Positions 8,237 to 16,709 of a DNA stretch of 64,000 nucleotides are shown here, piece after piece. The stretch is from Candidatus Pelagibacter sp. (GTDB lineage Bacteria > Pseudomonadota > Alphaproteobacteria > Pelagibacterales > Pelagibacteraceae): contig JAOISU010000003.1 in assembly GCA_028222445.1 (NCBI GenBank), positions 14,366 through 78,365 of the forward strand, read 5' to 3'. The notes beneath the pieces were generated by a model. It worked only from the letters and a program-made list of their open reading frames with translations, was not told the DNA's origin and made no database searches. The position numbers were made by a program, and so were the translations under genes. Positions within the stretch are counted from its first letter, which is position 1; each line of letters begins with the position of its first letter.

Positions 8237-9067
8237 TTATTTTTCTCTAAATTTATCAGCCTCAAAAACACCTAGCACGTGAAAGTCTTGACAATGAAGT
8301 CCCAATTCCTCCAAAGATTTTTGAACTTTTGTATCTTCTATGTGGCCATCTAAATCACATAGAAAAAAATAAGATTCGAATGAATTCTGCTCTGGATAAC
8401 TTTGAAGCTTTGTAAGATTAACACCATTAATAGCAAAACCTCCCAACGACTGATAGAGGGCAGCAGGTTTGCTTTTAAGTTTAAATAAAAAAGAGGTTAT
8501 GTATTTTTTATTTTCAAAATTAGGCTGTGAAACTTCCTTTCCCATAATTAAGAACCGAGTTGCATTTCCACTTTCATTTTCAATATTGGGAGCAAGTATT
8601 TTTAAATTATAAATTTCCGCACTCAATGATGATGCTATTGCTGCTTCACTTTTAATTTTATTCTTTGAAATATTTTCAGCAGATCCCGCTGTGTCAGCTC
8701 GAACATGCTCAACAAGGTTATTCTTTTTTATAAATTTTGAACATTGAGATAACGCCTGAGCATGAGAAAATACATCTTTAATATCACTTAGCTTACTATT
8801 GGGCTGTCCTAACAAATTATGTTCAATCTTTTGAAAATGTTCTGCATAAATATTTAGTCTGTATTTAAAGATTAAGTACTCTATTCCGATATTTCCTGTA
8901 ATACGATTTGATTCTGGTATTACTATTTTAGAATTTATCTCTGATGAGGCTTTTAAAAAACATTCATCAAATGTTTTACATGGAATAATTTTTGAATTTG
9001 GATCTATTTCTAAAGCTGCCAAATGTGAGTAAGCTCCAAAAGTTCCCTGAAAATATATTTTTTTCAT
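8237..9067 (-). CDS. pheA: Prephenate dehydratase
   Basis: Converts prephenate to phenylpyruvate in phenylalanine synthesis. It is a stand-alone dehydratase of 276 residues without a chorismate mutase domain. The N-terminus YFQGTFGAYSHLAA is the substrate-binding start of the family, and GNATRFLIMG carries the TRF motif of the active site. From about residue 185 an ACT regulatory domain follows (FLFKLKSKPAALYQSLG, GVNLTKLQSYP, YFFLCDLDGH), so feedback control by phenylalanine is expected. It lies one base after kdsB on the same strand. Confidence 0.95.
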   Translation of the reverse strand: MKKIYFQGTFGAYSHLAALEIDPNSKIIPCKTFDECFLKASSEINSKIVIPESNRITGNIGIEYLIFKYRLNIYAEHFQKIEHNLLGQPNSKLSDIKDVFSHAQALSQCSKFIKKNNLVEHVRADTAGSAENISKNKIKSEAAIASSLSAEIYNLKILAPNIENESGNATRFLIMGKEVSQPNFENKKYITSFLFKLKSKPAALYQSLGGFAINGVNLTKLQSYPEQNSFESYFFLCDLDGHIEDTKVQKSLEELGLHCQDFHVLGVFEADKFREK

Positions 9068-9068
9068 T

Positions 9069-9812
9069 CTATTGTGATTTATATTCCATAATTTTTTTTA
9101 TAGCCAGATAATCCTCTTCTGTATCAACTCCAATAGGAGAATATTTTGCTAAAGCTACATTAATTTTTATATTATTATCAAGCGCTCTTAATTGTTCTAA
9201 TCTATTTTTTTTTTCATTTATAGTTTGATCTAAATCTATAAATTTTTCTAATATATTTGTCTTATATGAATATATTCCAATATGATGATAAACATTTAGA
9301 TTACTTGAAGGCATACTTTTTCTACTAAAGTTTATTGCTAATGGAAAATTATTATTTACTATCTCTTTTTCTGTAAAAACTTTAACAACATTTTCATTTT
9401 CAAGCATAGCATCATCTTTTAATTTTGCAGCCAATGTTCCAATTGCTGAATTATTGTTAATCATAAAATTATTTAAATTTATGATATCATTTTTATCAAT
9501 ATCAGGTTCATCCCCCTGAAGATTCAATATGTAATCAATATTTTTTAGATTAAGTTTTTTATAAGCTTCAAAAACTCTATCTGTACCAGTTTTATGATGA
9601 CTGCCAGTTAAAATTGCTTTTCCACCATTCTTGGTTACATCCTCTAATATTTCCTGATCTTCTGTTGCAACTACCACATCACCAATATTGGCCTCCTCAG
9701 CTCTTTTAAAAACATGAGAAATAATTGATAAATCATTAATTTTTAAAAGTGGTTTTCCAGGTAATCTGGATGCTGACATTCTTGAAGGAATTAAAATTAA
9801 TGTTTTAACCAT
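9069..9812 (-). CDS. kdsB: 3-deoxy-manno-octulosonate cytidylyltransferase (CMP-Kdo synthetase)
   Basis: Activates Kdo with CTP for incorporation into the LPS inner core. The nucleotide-binding start ILIPSRMSASRLPGKPL is characteristic. Further family blocks are VVVATEDQEI, the catalytic NLQGDEPDI, and YHHIGIYSYKTNILEKF; the tail has LEQLRALDNNIKINVA and GVDTEEDY, as usual. Its 247 residues are full length. The gene heads a kdsB-pheA pair and works with kdsD at 15732. The 104-base spacer to the divergent cytochrome gene holds a perfect inverted repeat. Confidence 0.96.
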   Translation of the reverse strand: MVKTLILIPSRMSASRLPGKPLLKINDLSIISHVFKRAEEANIGDVVVATEDQEILEDVTKNGGKAILTGSHHKTGTDRVFEAYKKLNLKNIDYILNLQGDEPDIDKNDIINLNNFMINNNSAIGTLAAKLKDDAMLENENVVKVFTEKEIVNNNFPLAINFSRKSMPSSNLNVYHHIGIYSYKTNILEKFIDLDQTINEKKNRLEQLRALDNNIKINVALAKYSPIGVDTEEDYLAIKKIMEYKSQ

Positions 9813-9830
9813 TATAAAACCTGTAACTTA

Positions 9831-9847
9831 TGCGTCCGTTAGACGCA
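9831..9847. promoter_or_regulatory. Inverted repeat in the kdsB/cytochrome c divergent spacer
   Basis: TGCGTC-CGTTA-GACGCA is a perfect 6-base inverted repeat and a GC-rich island in an otherwise very AT-rich spacer. It lies 18 bases upstream of the kdsB start and 69 bases upstream of the cytochrome start. It is not followed by a tight T-run on either side in a position that would terminate a gene, so an operator or RNA hairpin is possible. No regulator can be assigned. Confidence 0.3.
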
Positions 9848-9916
9848 AAATTAAAAATTAAAATTTGAGTTTTTTTTTTATTATCATGTTATATCTGCAA
9901 AATTAATTAAATATAT

Positions 9917-10456
9917 ATGGATTCGTTTGAGTTAAATAAAATAATTGCATCAATTCTATTAGTTGCTCTTTTGGTCATTGGTTTAGGTAAACTTGCTGAT
10001 GGTGTTTTTCATGTAAAACAACCAAAAAATCCAGGGTATCAAGTCGAGATTGAAAACCAGTCTACTTCTTTAGTAACACAAGTTTCTGAAGTGGAAGAAA
10101 AAATTGATATAGTTGCTATCATGGCGCTAGGAGACGTGACAACTGGAGAAAAAATATTCAAAAAATGTGCAGCTTGTCATTCTATTGAAAAGGGTGGAGC
10201 TAACAAAATTGGACCTGCACTTTATGGTGTAGTTGGAAGTAAAGTTGGTCATGTATCAGATTATAAATATTCCAAAGCTTTAGCGACGTATGGAAAACAA
10301 TGGTCATTTGAAGAACTAAATGGTTTTTTAACAAAACCAGCCTCTTACCTTAAGGGAACAAAAATGTCCTATGCTGGTTTAAGAAAAGAAACAGATAGAG
10401 CTTCTGTTATCAAATACTTAAATCAAAATAGTGATAACCCAATACCTTTACCTTAA
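9917..10456 (+). CDS. Membrane-anchored class I cytochrome c (CycM type)
   Basis: Electron carrier tethered in the periplasm. Residues 9-26 form one hydrophobic, uncleaved N-terminal anchor (IIASILLVALLVIGLG), followed by a flexible linker. The haem-binding CAACH is near residue 84, the region IGPALYGVVG follows, and the axial methionine is probably the one in GTKMSYAGL. At 179 residues this layout matches the cytochrome c552/CycM type of Alphaproteobacteria, which can pass electrons between the bc1 complex and terminal oxidase. It is a single-gene unit, convergent with argF and overlapping it by nine bases. Confidence 0.92.
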   Translation: MDSFELNKIIASILLVALLVIGLGKLADGVFHVKQPKNPGYQVEIENQSTSLVTQVSEVEEKIDIVAIMALGDVTTGEKIFKKCAACHSIEKGGANKIGPALYGVVGSKVGHVSDYKYSKALATYGKQWSFEELNGFLTKPASYLKGTKMSYAGLRKETDRASVIKYLNQNSDNPIPLP

Positions 10457-11377
10457 TTTTTCAAAACAGTATAAAAGAATACTTTTTTGAACATGAGCTC
10501 TATTGAGTGCTTGTAACCAAACCTCTGAATTTTTCCCTAAAAAAACTTCATCGGTAACTTCTTCACCTCGAGGAAGACAATGTAAAAAAGTTACATCTTT
10601 TTTTGCAAAACTAATTAATTTAGAATTAATCTTAAAATTGTTAAAAGCTCTAATCTTACTTATTTTATTTACATTGTCATTCAGTGAGATAACCTTATCT
10701 GAAAAAATCACATCTGCATTTTTAACAGCTTTTTTAGCATCATTAAAAATGAAAATTTTACCTTTGTTGTTTTTTGCCCAATCAATTACAAGTTTTTTAG
10801 GTTCATAATTTTTTGGACAAGCAATGTTTAATTTAAATGAAAACTTAACTGATGCTGCAATTAAACTATTTAAAACATTGTTTGAATCTCCAACCCAACA
10901 AATATTTAATTTTGAGATTGATTTTTTCTTTATTTCTTCAACTGTAAGAATGTCTGAAAGAACTTGAGTTGGATGAGATGAGGGGCTCAAACCATTGATA
11001 ACAGGTATTGTTAAATATTTACTAAATTCTTCAATTTTTTTATCACTATCAGTTCTCAACATAAAACCATCTCCATACGTTGATAAAATTTTTGCTGTAT
11101 CCGCTAAACTTTCACCACTTTTTCCAAGATGCAACTCATTTGCTCTAAGAGTTATGGTTCCTCCACCTAATTGTTTTATTGCTAGATAAAAACTTAATCT
11201 TGTTCTTAAACTTGCTTTTTCAAACATTTGAATGAGTAATTTACCCTTTAGAGGTTGGTCTTTATCCACATCTAAAGTGTTAAATTTTTTTCTTTTTAAT
11301 TTTCTTTTTTTTGCATCAGTAATAATTTTTCTTAGATCTGCTGCTGGAATATCTTTAAGAGTAATAAAATGTTTCAT
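10448..11377 (-). CDS. argF: Ornithine carbamoyltransferase
   Basis: Makes citrulline from ornithine and carbamoyl phosphate. The carbamoyl-phosphate loop reads SLRTR (usually STRTR); HPTQVLSDILT and the ornithine loop FLHCLPRGEEV are present. Its 309 residues are normal. It follows argD by two bases in an ABC permease-argD-argF unit and its end overlaps the cytochrome c gene on the other strand. The Thr-to-Leu change sits at the variable position of SxRT and should not by itself imply another substrate. Confidence 0.95.
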   Translation of the reverse strand: MKHFITLKDIPAADLRKIITDAKKRKLKRKKFNTLDVDKDQPLKGKLLIQMFEKASLRTRLSFYLAIKQLGGGTITLRANELHLGKSGESLADTAKILSTYGDGFMLRTDSDKKIEEFSKYLTIPVINGLSPSSHPTQVLSDILTVEEIKKKSISKLNICWVGDSNNVLNSLIAASVKFSFKLNIACPKNYEPKKLVIDWAKNNKGKIFIFNDAKKAVKNADVIFSDKVISLNDNVNKISKIRAFNNFKINSKLISFAKKDVTFLHCLPRGEEVTDEVFLGKNSEVWLQALNRAHVQKSILLYCFEKLR

Positions 11378-11379
11378 TG

Positions 11380-12546
11380 TTATTTAAAAGTTGAACAAAC
11401 TTTTTTAATGATATTTATAGCTAAATCTATTTCTTGTTTCTTAACATTGAGTGGCGGTAATATTCTTACTACATTTTCTCCAGCCCTGATTGTTAAAAGC
11501 TTATTATCCATTAACTTTTGAATAAATTTTGTCTGATCCCCATGCAGTTGTAATCCAATAAGTAAACCAACTCCTCTTACCTCTTTAATAACATTAGGGA
11601 ATTTTTTTTTAATTTCATTTAATTCTTTATTAAAATATTTTGATAATTTTTTAACATTATTAAGGAATCCTTTTTTAAATATTTGATCTAATACCGCATT
11701 CCCAACAGACATTGCCAGTGGATTTCCTCCAAAGGTTGATCCATGAGTGCCCACTGTCATACCTGATGCAACTTTTTTATTCATCAAAAGTGCGCCGAGC
11801 GGGAATCCCCCTCCTATGCCTTTAGCTATTGGTACTATATCTGGTTTAATTTTTGAATTTTCAAAAGCAAAAAAATTTCCAGATCTTCCTATGCCACACT
11901 GAACCTCATCTAAAATTAATAAAATTTTTTTCTTATTACAGATTTTTCTCAACTCTTTTAGGCACCAGTCTGGTATTGCTTTGATTCCTCCTTCACCCAT
12001 AACAGTTTCAACCATTATAGCTGCTGTTTTTTTTGTAATAGAGTTCATTAAATTTTTGTGATTTCCAAATTCAAAATGATCAAATCCATCAACTTTAGGT
12101 CCAAACCCTTCAGTCATTTTTTTTGATCCACTAGCATAGATTGCTGCTAATGTTCTGCCATGAAATGAATTTTTAATACAAAGAATTCTGTTTTTTGAAG
12201 GTTTCCCTATTGAGTAAAAATACCTTCTGGCAGCCTTGATTGCTGCTTCTGTTGCTTCAGCTCCACTGTTTTGAAAAATAACAAAATCAGCAAAAGTTTT
12301 TTTTGTTAATCTTTCAGCCAATCTTTCGCCCTCAGGAATTATAAATGCATTTGATATATGCCATAATTTTTTTGATTGTTTATTTATTGCCTTTATTAAA
12401 TATGGATTAGCATGTCCTAAAGAATTAACTGCGATGCCTTGAACAAAATCTAAGTATTTTTTTCCATTAGTTGAATATAAAAAACTACCTTTTCCATATT
12501 TAAATGAAATAGGTCTTCTGTTATAGTTTTTTGCTAAAGCGCTCAT
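11380..12546 (-). CDS. argD: Acetylornithine aminotransferase
   Basis: PLP enzyme of arginine synthesis that makes N-acetylornithine; ArgD enzymes often also serve the succinyl-diaminopimelate step of lysine synthesis, which would fit dapD and dapE at 44186-46168. Visible motifs are FQNSGAEATEAAIKAAR (PLP phosphate site), FHGRTLAA, LDEVQCGIGRSG with the cofactor-contacting aspartate, IAKGIGGGFPLGA with the Schiff-base lysine, and GTHGSTFGGNPLA. The 388 residues are full length. It lies between the ABC permease (3 bases) and argF (2 bases). Confidence 0.95.
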   Translation of the reverse strand: MSALAKNYNRRPISFKYGKGSFLYSTNGKKYLDFVQGIAVNSLGHANPYLIKAINKQSKKLWHISNAFIIPEGERLAERLTKKTFADFVIFQNSGAEATEAAIKAARRYFYSIGKPSKNRILCIKNSFHGRTLAAIYASGSKKMTEGFGPKVDGFDHFEFGNHKNLMNSITKKTAAIMVETVMGEGGIKAIPDWCLKELRKICNKKKILLILDEVQCGIGRSGNFFAFENSKIKPDIVPIAKGIGGGFPLGALLMNKKVASGMTVGTHGSTFGGNPLAMSVGNAVLDQIFKKGFLNNVKKLSKYFNKELNEIKKKFPNVIKEVRGVGLLIGLQLHGDQTKFIQKLMDNKLLTIRAGENVVRILPPLNVKKQEIDLAINIIKKVCSTFK

Positions 12547-12549
12547 TTA

Positions 12550-13362
12550 TTAAGATTTAATTTTATAACCTTTTTTGTAAAGAAAAAAAGCTACATACCA
12601 CATTAAAATACTTAGTATTAATAAATATATTAAACCTATACTTATTGATCCATCAGACCTTCCTAAAAAACCATACCTAAAACCATCAATCATATAAAAA
12701 AAAGGATTAAGATGACTTATGGTTTGAAAAAATTGTGGAAGCTTATCAATTGAATAAAAAACTCCTGATAAAAAACTTAAAGGGGTAATAACAAAGTTAG
12801 TTACTGTAGCTGTATGATCAAACTTTTCAGCCCATAGTCCTGTTATAAAGCCCAAGCTTCCTAAAATAAATGCACTTAAAAAACCAAATATAAAAATATA
12901 TAAAAAATTATTAATAGGTATTTCAACTATCAAAGAAAAAACTCCAATTGAAATGATTGCAATCAAGAAACTTCTAGTCAAGGCTGCAAGTATAATTGCC
13001 ATTGAAACCTCAAATGCAGATAAGGGTGCGTAAAGCATATCCACAATATTTCCTTGAATTTTTCCTATCATTAATGATGAAACTGAATGACTAAATGATT
13101 GGGTTAAAATGCTCATAGCAATTAATCCCGGGGCTAGAAAACTAATAAATGAGTAACCAAGAACATTTCCCCTATTATTTCCTAGCGCCAAAGATAATAC
13201 TGATAAAAATAAAAGACTGGATACAAGTGGAGATAGTAATGTTTGTTGCCAAACTGCCATGAATCTATTGCATTCTTTAAGCCACAAACTTCTAAAACCA
13301 ATCCAATTAATAAGACCAAATTTCTTTACACCAATATGATATTTTTTATTCAATTCAACCAT
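12550..13362 (-). CDS. ABC-2 type transporter permease
   Basis: Integral membrane protein of 270 residues with about six hydrophobic segments (for example LVSSLLFLSVLSLALG, FSLIVEIPINNFLYIFIFGF and IGLIYLLILSILMWYVAFFLY). The layout and the block GVFYSIDKLPQFFQTISHLNPF match ABC-2 permeases of the YadH/multidrug or polysaccharide export type. No ATPase partner is adjacent; the gene is first in a unit with argD and argF. The substrate cannot be read from the sequence. LptB at 17296 belongs to a different system. Confidence 0.85.
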   Translation of the reverse strand: MVELNKKYHIGVKKFGLINWIGFRSLWLKECNRFMAVWQQTLLSPLVSSLLFLSVLSLALGNNRGNVLGYSFISFLAPGLIAMSILTQSFSHSVSSLMIGKIQGNIVDMLYAPLSAFEVSMAIILAALTRSFLIAIISIGVFSLIVEIPINNFLYIFIFGFLSAFILGSLGFITGLWAEKFDHTATVTNFVITPLSFLSGVFYSIDKLPQFFQTISHLNPFFYMIDGFRYGFLGRSDGSISIGLIYLLILSILMWYVAFFLYKKGYKIKS

Positions 13363-13486
13363 AAGTAATCATTTATAAGTTCTAAAAATAATTTGTGTAC
13401 AAAACAAAAATATTTATTGTTTTTTTTTAATTCTCGTGTGATCTGTATATAGTTATTAAAATTAAATAACATACTAAATATAGATT

Positions 13487-13987
13487 ATGAGTTGGACAGA
13501 AGAAAAAGTTGCAAAATTAAAAGAGCTTTGGGGCAAAGGAAGTACAGCAAGTCAAATTGCAGAAATAATTGGAGGTATCAGCAGAAATGCCGTTATTGGC
13601 AAAGCGCACAGACTTAACCTATCGTCGAAAATCAAAACTCGTAATGCTTCTTCAATTCAAAATTACGATAATAACTCAGAAGAAAATAACTCAAAGCAAA
13701 AAAGAGGAAGAAAAAGTAAATTTAAATCATTAATAATTGAAAAAGACTTTGAGCCTGAAAACCCAAAAAAATTAGAAGAGCTAGACGAAAGTTCATGTAA
13801 GTGGCCTATTGGGCATCCAGAAGAAGAGAGTTTTTATTTCTGTGGCAGATCTTCTTTAAAAGATTTTTCATACTGTAAACTTCACTTACTTTATGCTTAT
13901 CAGCCAAAAGGAAAGAAGGAAGAGCCTGTGAGTGACAAAGATGAAGAGGCTCCTCAATATATTGAAAAGAAAATAAATACAGCTTAG
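13487..13987 (+). CDS. gcrA: GcrA family cell-cycle regulator
   Basis: Alphaproteobacterial transcription factor that, in Caulobacter, works with sigma-70 at promoters carrying methylated GANTC sites. The N-terminal block MSWTEEKVAKLKELWGKG followed by GISRNAVIGKAHRL is the GcrA helix-turn-helix. A basic linker (KRGRKSK) leads to the C-terminal cysteine/histidine region (SCKWPIGHP, FCGR, YCKLH). At 166 residues it is full length. It is transcribed alone, and its end overlaps a possible small antisense-oriented gene by four bases. I see no GANTC in the 100 bases upstream. Confidence 0.93.
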   Translation: MSWTEEKVAKLKELWGKGSTASQIAEIIGGISRNAVIGKAHRLNLSSKIKTRNASSIQNYDNNSEENNSKQKRGRKSKFKSLIIEKDFEPENPKKLEELDESSCKWPIGHPEEESFYFCGRSSLKDFSYCKLHLLYAYQPKGKKEEPVSDKDEEAPQYIEKKINTA

Positions 13988-14109
13988 CGTATTTTAAAAT
14001 TTTTTTTATTTTTTTTTTTACCCTCTAAACCTCTAATAAAAGATTTAACAATTAAATAGATTAAGATCGAAAAAATTAAAAATATTAATAAATAAATTAT
14101 TTTGATCAC
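13984..14109 (-). CDS. Possible 41-residue single-pass membrane micro-protein
   Basis: A GTG-initiated frame encodes a hydrophobic helix (IIYLLIFLIFSILIYLIV, residues 4-21) followed by a strongly basic tail (GKKKNKKNFKIR). Such one-helix proteins with lysine-rich ends are plausible in a compact genome. It fills most of the gcrA to NDUFA9-like spacer and its stop overlaps the gcrA stop. There is no clear Shine-Dalgarno sequence, and AT-rich DNA can yield such frames by chance. Confidence 0.4.
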   Translation of the reverse strand: MIKIIYLLIFLIFSILIYLIVKSFIRGLEGKKKNKKNFKIR

Positions 14110-14147
14110 GACTAATAAATTATAACATTTTAGTGTTTTAATTTCTA

Positions 14148-15116
14148 TTAAGAATTACTAGTTCTATATTTTTTTGTAGAAAATTGACCACCTTCTCTCC
14201 ACATATAACAATACTTTTCAACTTCTTGGTCAAATATTTTTGAACTTGGCACTCCTAAATCAAAATTAGTTTGATATTTACTAGAAGGAATATTGTCATA
14301 TTTTAAAAGAGTCAATTGATCTATTGTCAATAATGGTTTTGGGAATAATTGAAAAAATTTTGCTGATATTTTGGCTGCAAATAAAGGCATGGGTATTAAG
14401 AGCCTTTTTTTATTAATTAGGACTAATAGTTTATTGAGAATTTCTTTTAAAGTAAAAGTTTCAGGCCCAACACATTCCACTATCTTTGAATGAATATTTT
14501 TTGAAATAATATAATAAATTATATCTGTTAAATCAGAACAATGTATTGGAGTAAATTTAGTGTCACCATTGTAATAAAGTGGGAAAAATGGAAGTCTGCT
14601 TAATAAAGTCATAAAACTTGTTGTAAAGTTATCGTCAACTGAATAAACGACTGAAGGTCTTAATATGGCAGCCAAAGGAAAATTTTTTTGAATATTCAGC
14701 TCGCCCTCTAATTTACTTTTTGCATATTCTGAGTCTGTCGCTTTATTAATTCCCAATGCTGATAAATGAATAAATTGATTAACTTTATATTCCTTACAAA
14801 GCTTAGCTAAAATAGATGGAAAAATAGAATGAATATTTTTAAATGAATTGCCTTTTCCACTTTCATATAAAATGCCTATTAAATTTATACAAATGTCAGC
14901 TTTAAAAAATAATTTTCTTATTTTGTTTTCATCAAAAATATTAGCTTCAACAATGTCAATGTATCCAGCATTGGCTTGGGTTTTAATTATGTAGCCTTTT
15001 TGATGAAGGTTTCTAGTAACAATAGTTACTTTATAATTATTTTTAGTTAGCTTTCTGATTAAATGTCTGCCTATTTGACCACTGCCGCCAAAGATTAGAC
15101 AATTTTTTGCTTTCAT
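14148..15116 (-). CDS. NAD(P)-binding protein of the NDUFA9/complex I 39-kDa-like family
   Basis: Atypical short-chain dehydrogenase of 322 residues. The Rossmann start reads LIFGGSGQIGRHLI (GGxGxxG), followed by FIHLSALGIN, a degenerate Y-x3-K (YAKSKLEGE), LRPSVVYS and FTPIHCSDL. This pattern is closest to alphaproteobacterial proteins related to the NDUFA9 subunit of mitochondrial complex I, often annotated complex I NAD(P)H-binding protein. Its substrate is unknown and a structural or quinone-related role is possible. The start codon lies only 16 bases from the divergent rnd start. Confidence 0.8.
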   Translation of the reverse strand: MKAKNCLIFGGSGQIGRHLIRKLTKNNYKVTIVTRNLHQKGYIIKTQANAGYIDIVEANIFDENKIRKLFFKADICINLIGILYESGKGNSFKNIHSIFPSILAKLCKEYKVNQFIHLSALGINKATDSEYAKSKLEGELNIQKNFPLAAILRPSVVYSVDDNFTTSFMTLLSRLPFFPLYYNGDTKFTPIHCSDLTDIIYYIISKNIHSKIVECVGPETFTLKEILNKLLVLINKKRLLIPMPLFAAKISAKFFQLFPKPLLTIDQLTLLKYDNIPSSKYQTNFDLGVPSSKIFDQEVEKYCYMWREGGQFSTKKYRTSNS

Positions 15117-15132
15117 ATATATATATTTAAAA

Positions 15133-15744
15133 ATGAATATTGATATTAAACTTCACAAAGGGGATCTACCAGAAGATTTAGATTTAGGCAATATTATTGC
15201 AGTTGATGGAGAGTTTATGGGGCTTAACGTTAAGCGTGATCCCTTATGTCTGATACAAATATCAACTGGCAATTTAGATGCTCATATAATCCAGCTAGAT
15301 AGAAAAAGTTATATTGCCCCAAATTTAAATAAAGTTCTATCAGATGAAAAGATTACAAAAATATTTCATTATGGAAGGGCTGATATGGCGCACATTAAAT
15401 ATTACCTAAAAACAGAAACTAAAAATATTCTAGATACAAAAATTGCATCAAAACTAGCTAGATCTTATTCAGATAGTCACTCTCTTAAAACTTTAATTAA
15501 AGAATTCATGAATATTGATGTTAGCAAACAATTTCAAAGTTCGGATTTTGGTGGTGAATTATCGCCTGCTCAACTTAAATATTGTGCTAACGATGTAATT
15601 TATTTACATAAAATACATGAAGAGTTAAATAAGATTCTTGTAAGAGAAAAACGAATAGATTTATACAATGATTGTTTAAAATTTTTAAAAACAAGAGTTG
15701 ATCTTGATTTAGCTTTATTCAAAGAAGATATATGGGCTCATTAG
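15133..15744 (+). CDS. rnd: Ribonuclease D-type 3'-5' exonuclease (short form)
   Basis: DEDDy-family exoribonuclease. Exo I is AVDGEFMGL with the D/E pair, Exo II lies around IFHYGRADMAHI, and Exo III is LKYCANDVIYL with the catalytic tyrosine and aspartate. The 203 residues cover only the nuclease domain; the HRDC domains of E. coli RNase D are absent, as in many alphaproteobacterial homologues. It opens the long plus-strand run, and its last 13 bases overlap kdsD. Confidence 0.9.
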   Translation: MNIDIKLHKGDLPEDLDLGNIIAVDGEFMGLNVKRDPLCLIQISTGNLDAHIIQLDRKSYIAPNLNKVLSDEKITKIFHYGRADMAHIKYYLKTETKNILDTKIASKLARSYSDSHSLKTLIKEFMNIDVSKQFQSSDFGGELSPAQLKYCANDVIYLHKIHEELNKILVREKRIDLYNDCLKFLKTRVDLDLALFKEDIWAH

Positions 15745-16709
15745 ATAAAAAACAGAATTATAAAAGAATTGCAAAAGAAGTAATACAGCTAGAGATAAAT
15801 GCTCTAAATAAATTAAAAAATTCAATTGCTGGCTCATTTAGCAATGCAGTTGAAGTAATTTCAAAATGTCAATCAAAAGTGATATTATGTGGTGTTGGTA
15901 AAAGTGGTTTGATAGCAGCTAAAATTTCAGCAACTCTCTCTTCAGTTGGAACTCCCTCTTTCTCTCTCTCTGCAAACGATTGTTCACATGGAGATCTTGG
16001 CAGTATTTCTAAAAAAGATGTCCTAGTTTTAATAAGTTATTCAGGGTCTACAGAAGAGTTAAAAAATATTATCAAATATGCCAATAGAAATAAAATAACT
16101 TTAATTGGAATAATGTCTAAAAAAAATTCTATATTATATAAGGCTTCAGATATAAAGTTGCTTATACCAGAAGTTACGGAGGCTGGTCTAGGTATTGTAC
16201 CAACATCAAGTACTATCAGTCAATTAAGTATTGGGGATGCATTAGCTGTAGCAATACTTAATAAAAAAAAAATAAGTAAAACTGATTTTAAAAAATATCA
16301 TCCCTCAGGTAATCTTGGAATAAAACTAAGAACTGTTGAAGAATTAATGAGTGTTGGAAATAAAATTCCTTTTGTAAGTGAAAACTTAAATATGGAAAAA
16401 GCCTTAAAAATTTTAACCCAAAAAAAACTAGGAACACTGATAGTTAGAAATAAAAATAGAATTACAACTGGAATAATTACCGATGGAAATATTAGACGCT
16501 TAAATCAAAAAACTGATAATTTAAAAAAATTTATTGTTAAATCTGTTATGACTAAAAATCCTATCTATGTAGAAAAAGAGATGTTGGCTGAAAAAGCATT
16601 ATCGATTATGAATGATCAAAAAATAACCTGTGTATGTGTCAATAAAAATAAAAATAAAACAATAGGAATTCTTCATATCCATAATATTCTTGATACAAAA
16701 ATCAGGTAA
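15732..16709 (+). CDS. kdsD: Arabinose-5-phosphate isomerase (SIS and CBS domains)
   Basis: Converts ribulose-5-phosphate to arabinose-5-phosphate, the first committed step of Kdo synthesis. Residues ~45-180 form the SIS domain (LCGVGKSGLIAAKISATLSS, LISYSGSTEELKN, VPTSSTISQLSIGDALA), then KYHPSGNLG and two CBS domains (from about residue 205 and from about 270: LMSVGNKIPFV and VMTKNPIYVE). At 325 residues it is full length. It overlaps rnd by 13 bases and is followed directly by lptC, as is common for LPS assembly genes. Confidence 0.95.
   Translation: MGSLDKKQNYKRIAKEVIQLEINALNKLKNSIAGSFSNAVEVISKCQSKVILCGVGKSGLIAAKISATLSSVGTPSFSLSANDCSHGDLGSISKKDVLVLISYSGSTEELKNIIKYANRNKITLIGIMSKKNSILYKASDIKLLIPEVTEAGLGIVPTSSTISQLSIGDALAVAILNKKKISKTDFKKYHPSGNLGIKLRTVEELMSVGNKIPFVSENLNMEKALKILTQKKLGTLIVRNKNRITTGIITDGNIRRLNQKTDNLKKFIVKSVMTKNPIYVEKEMLAEKALSIMNDQKITCVCVNKNKNKTIGILHIHNILDTKIR

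Noticed and set aside
9831..9870. GC-rich hairpin plus T-run as an intrinsic terminator
   Set aside because: It lies between two divergent start regions, where no transcript needs to end, and the T-run is about 22 bases away.
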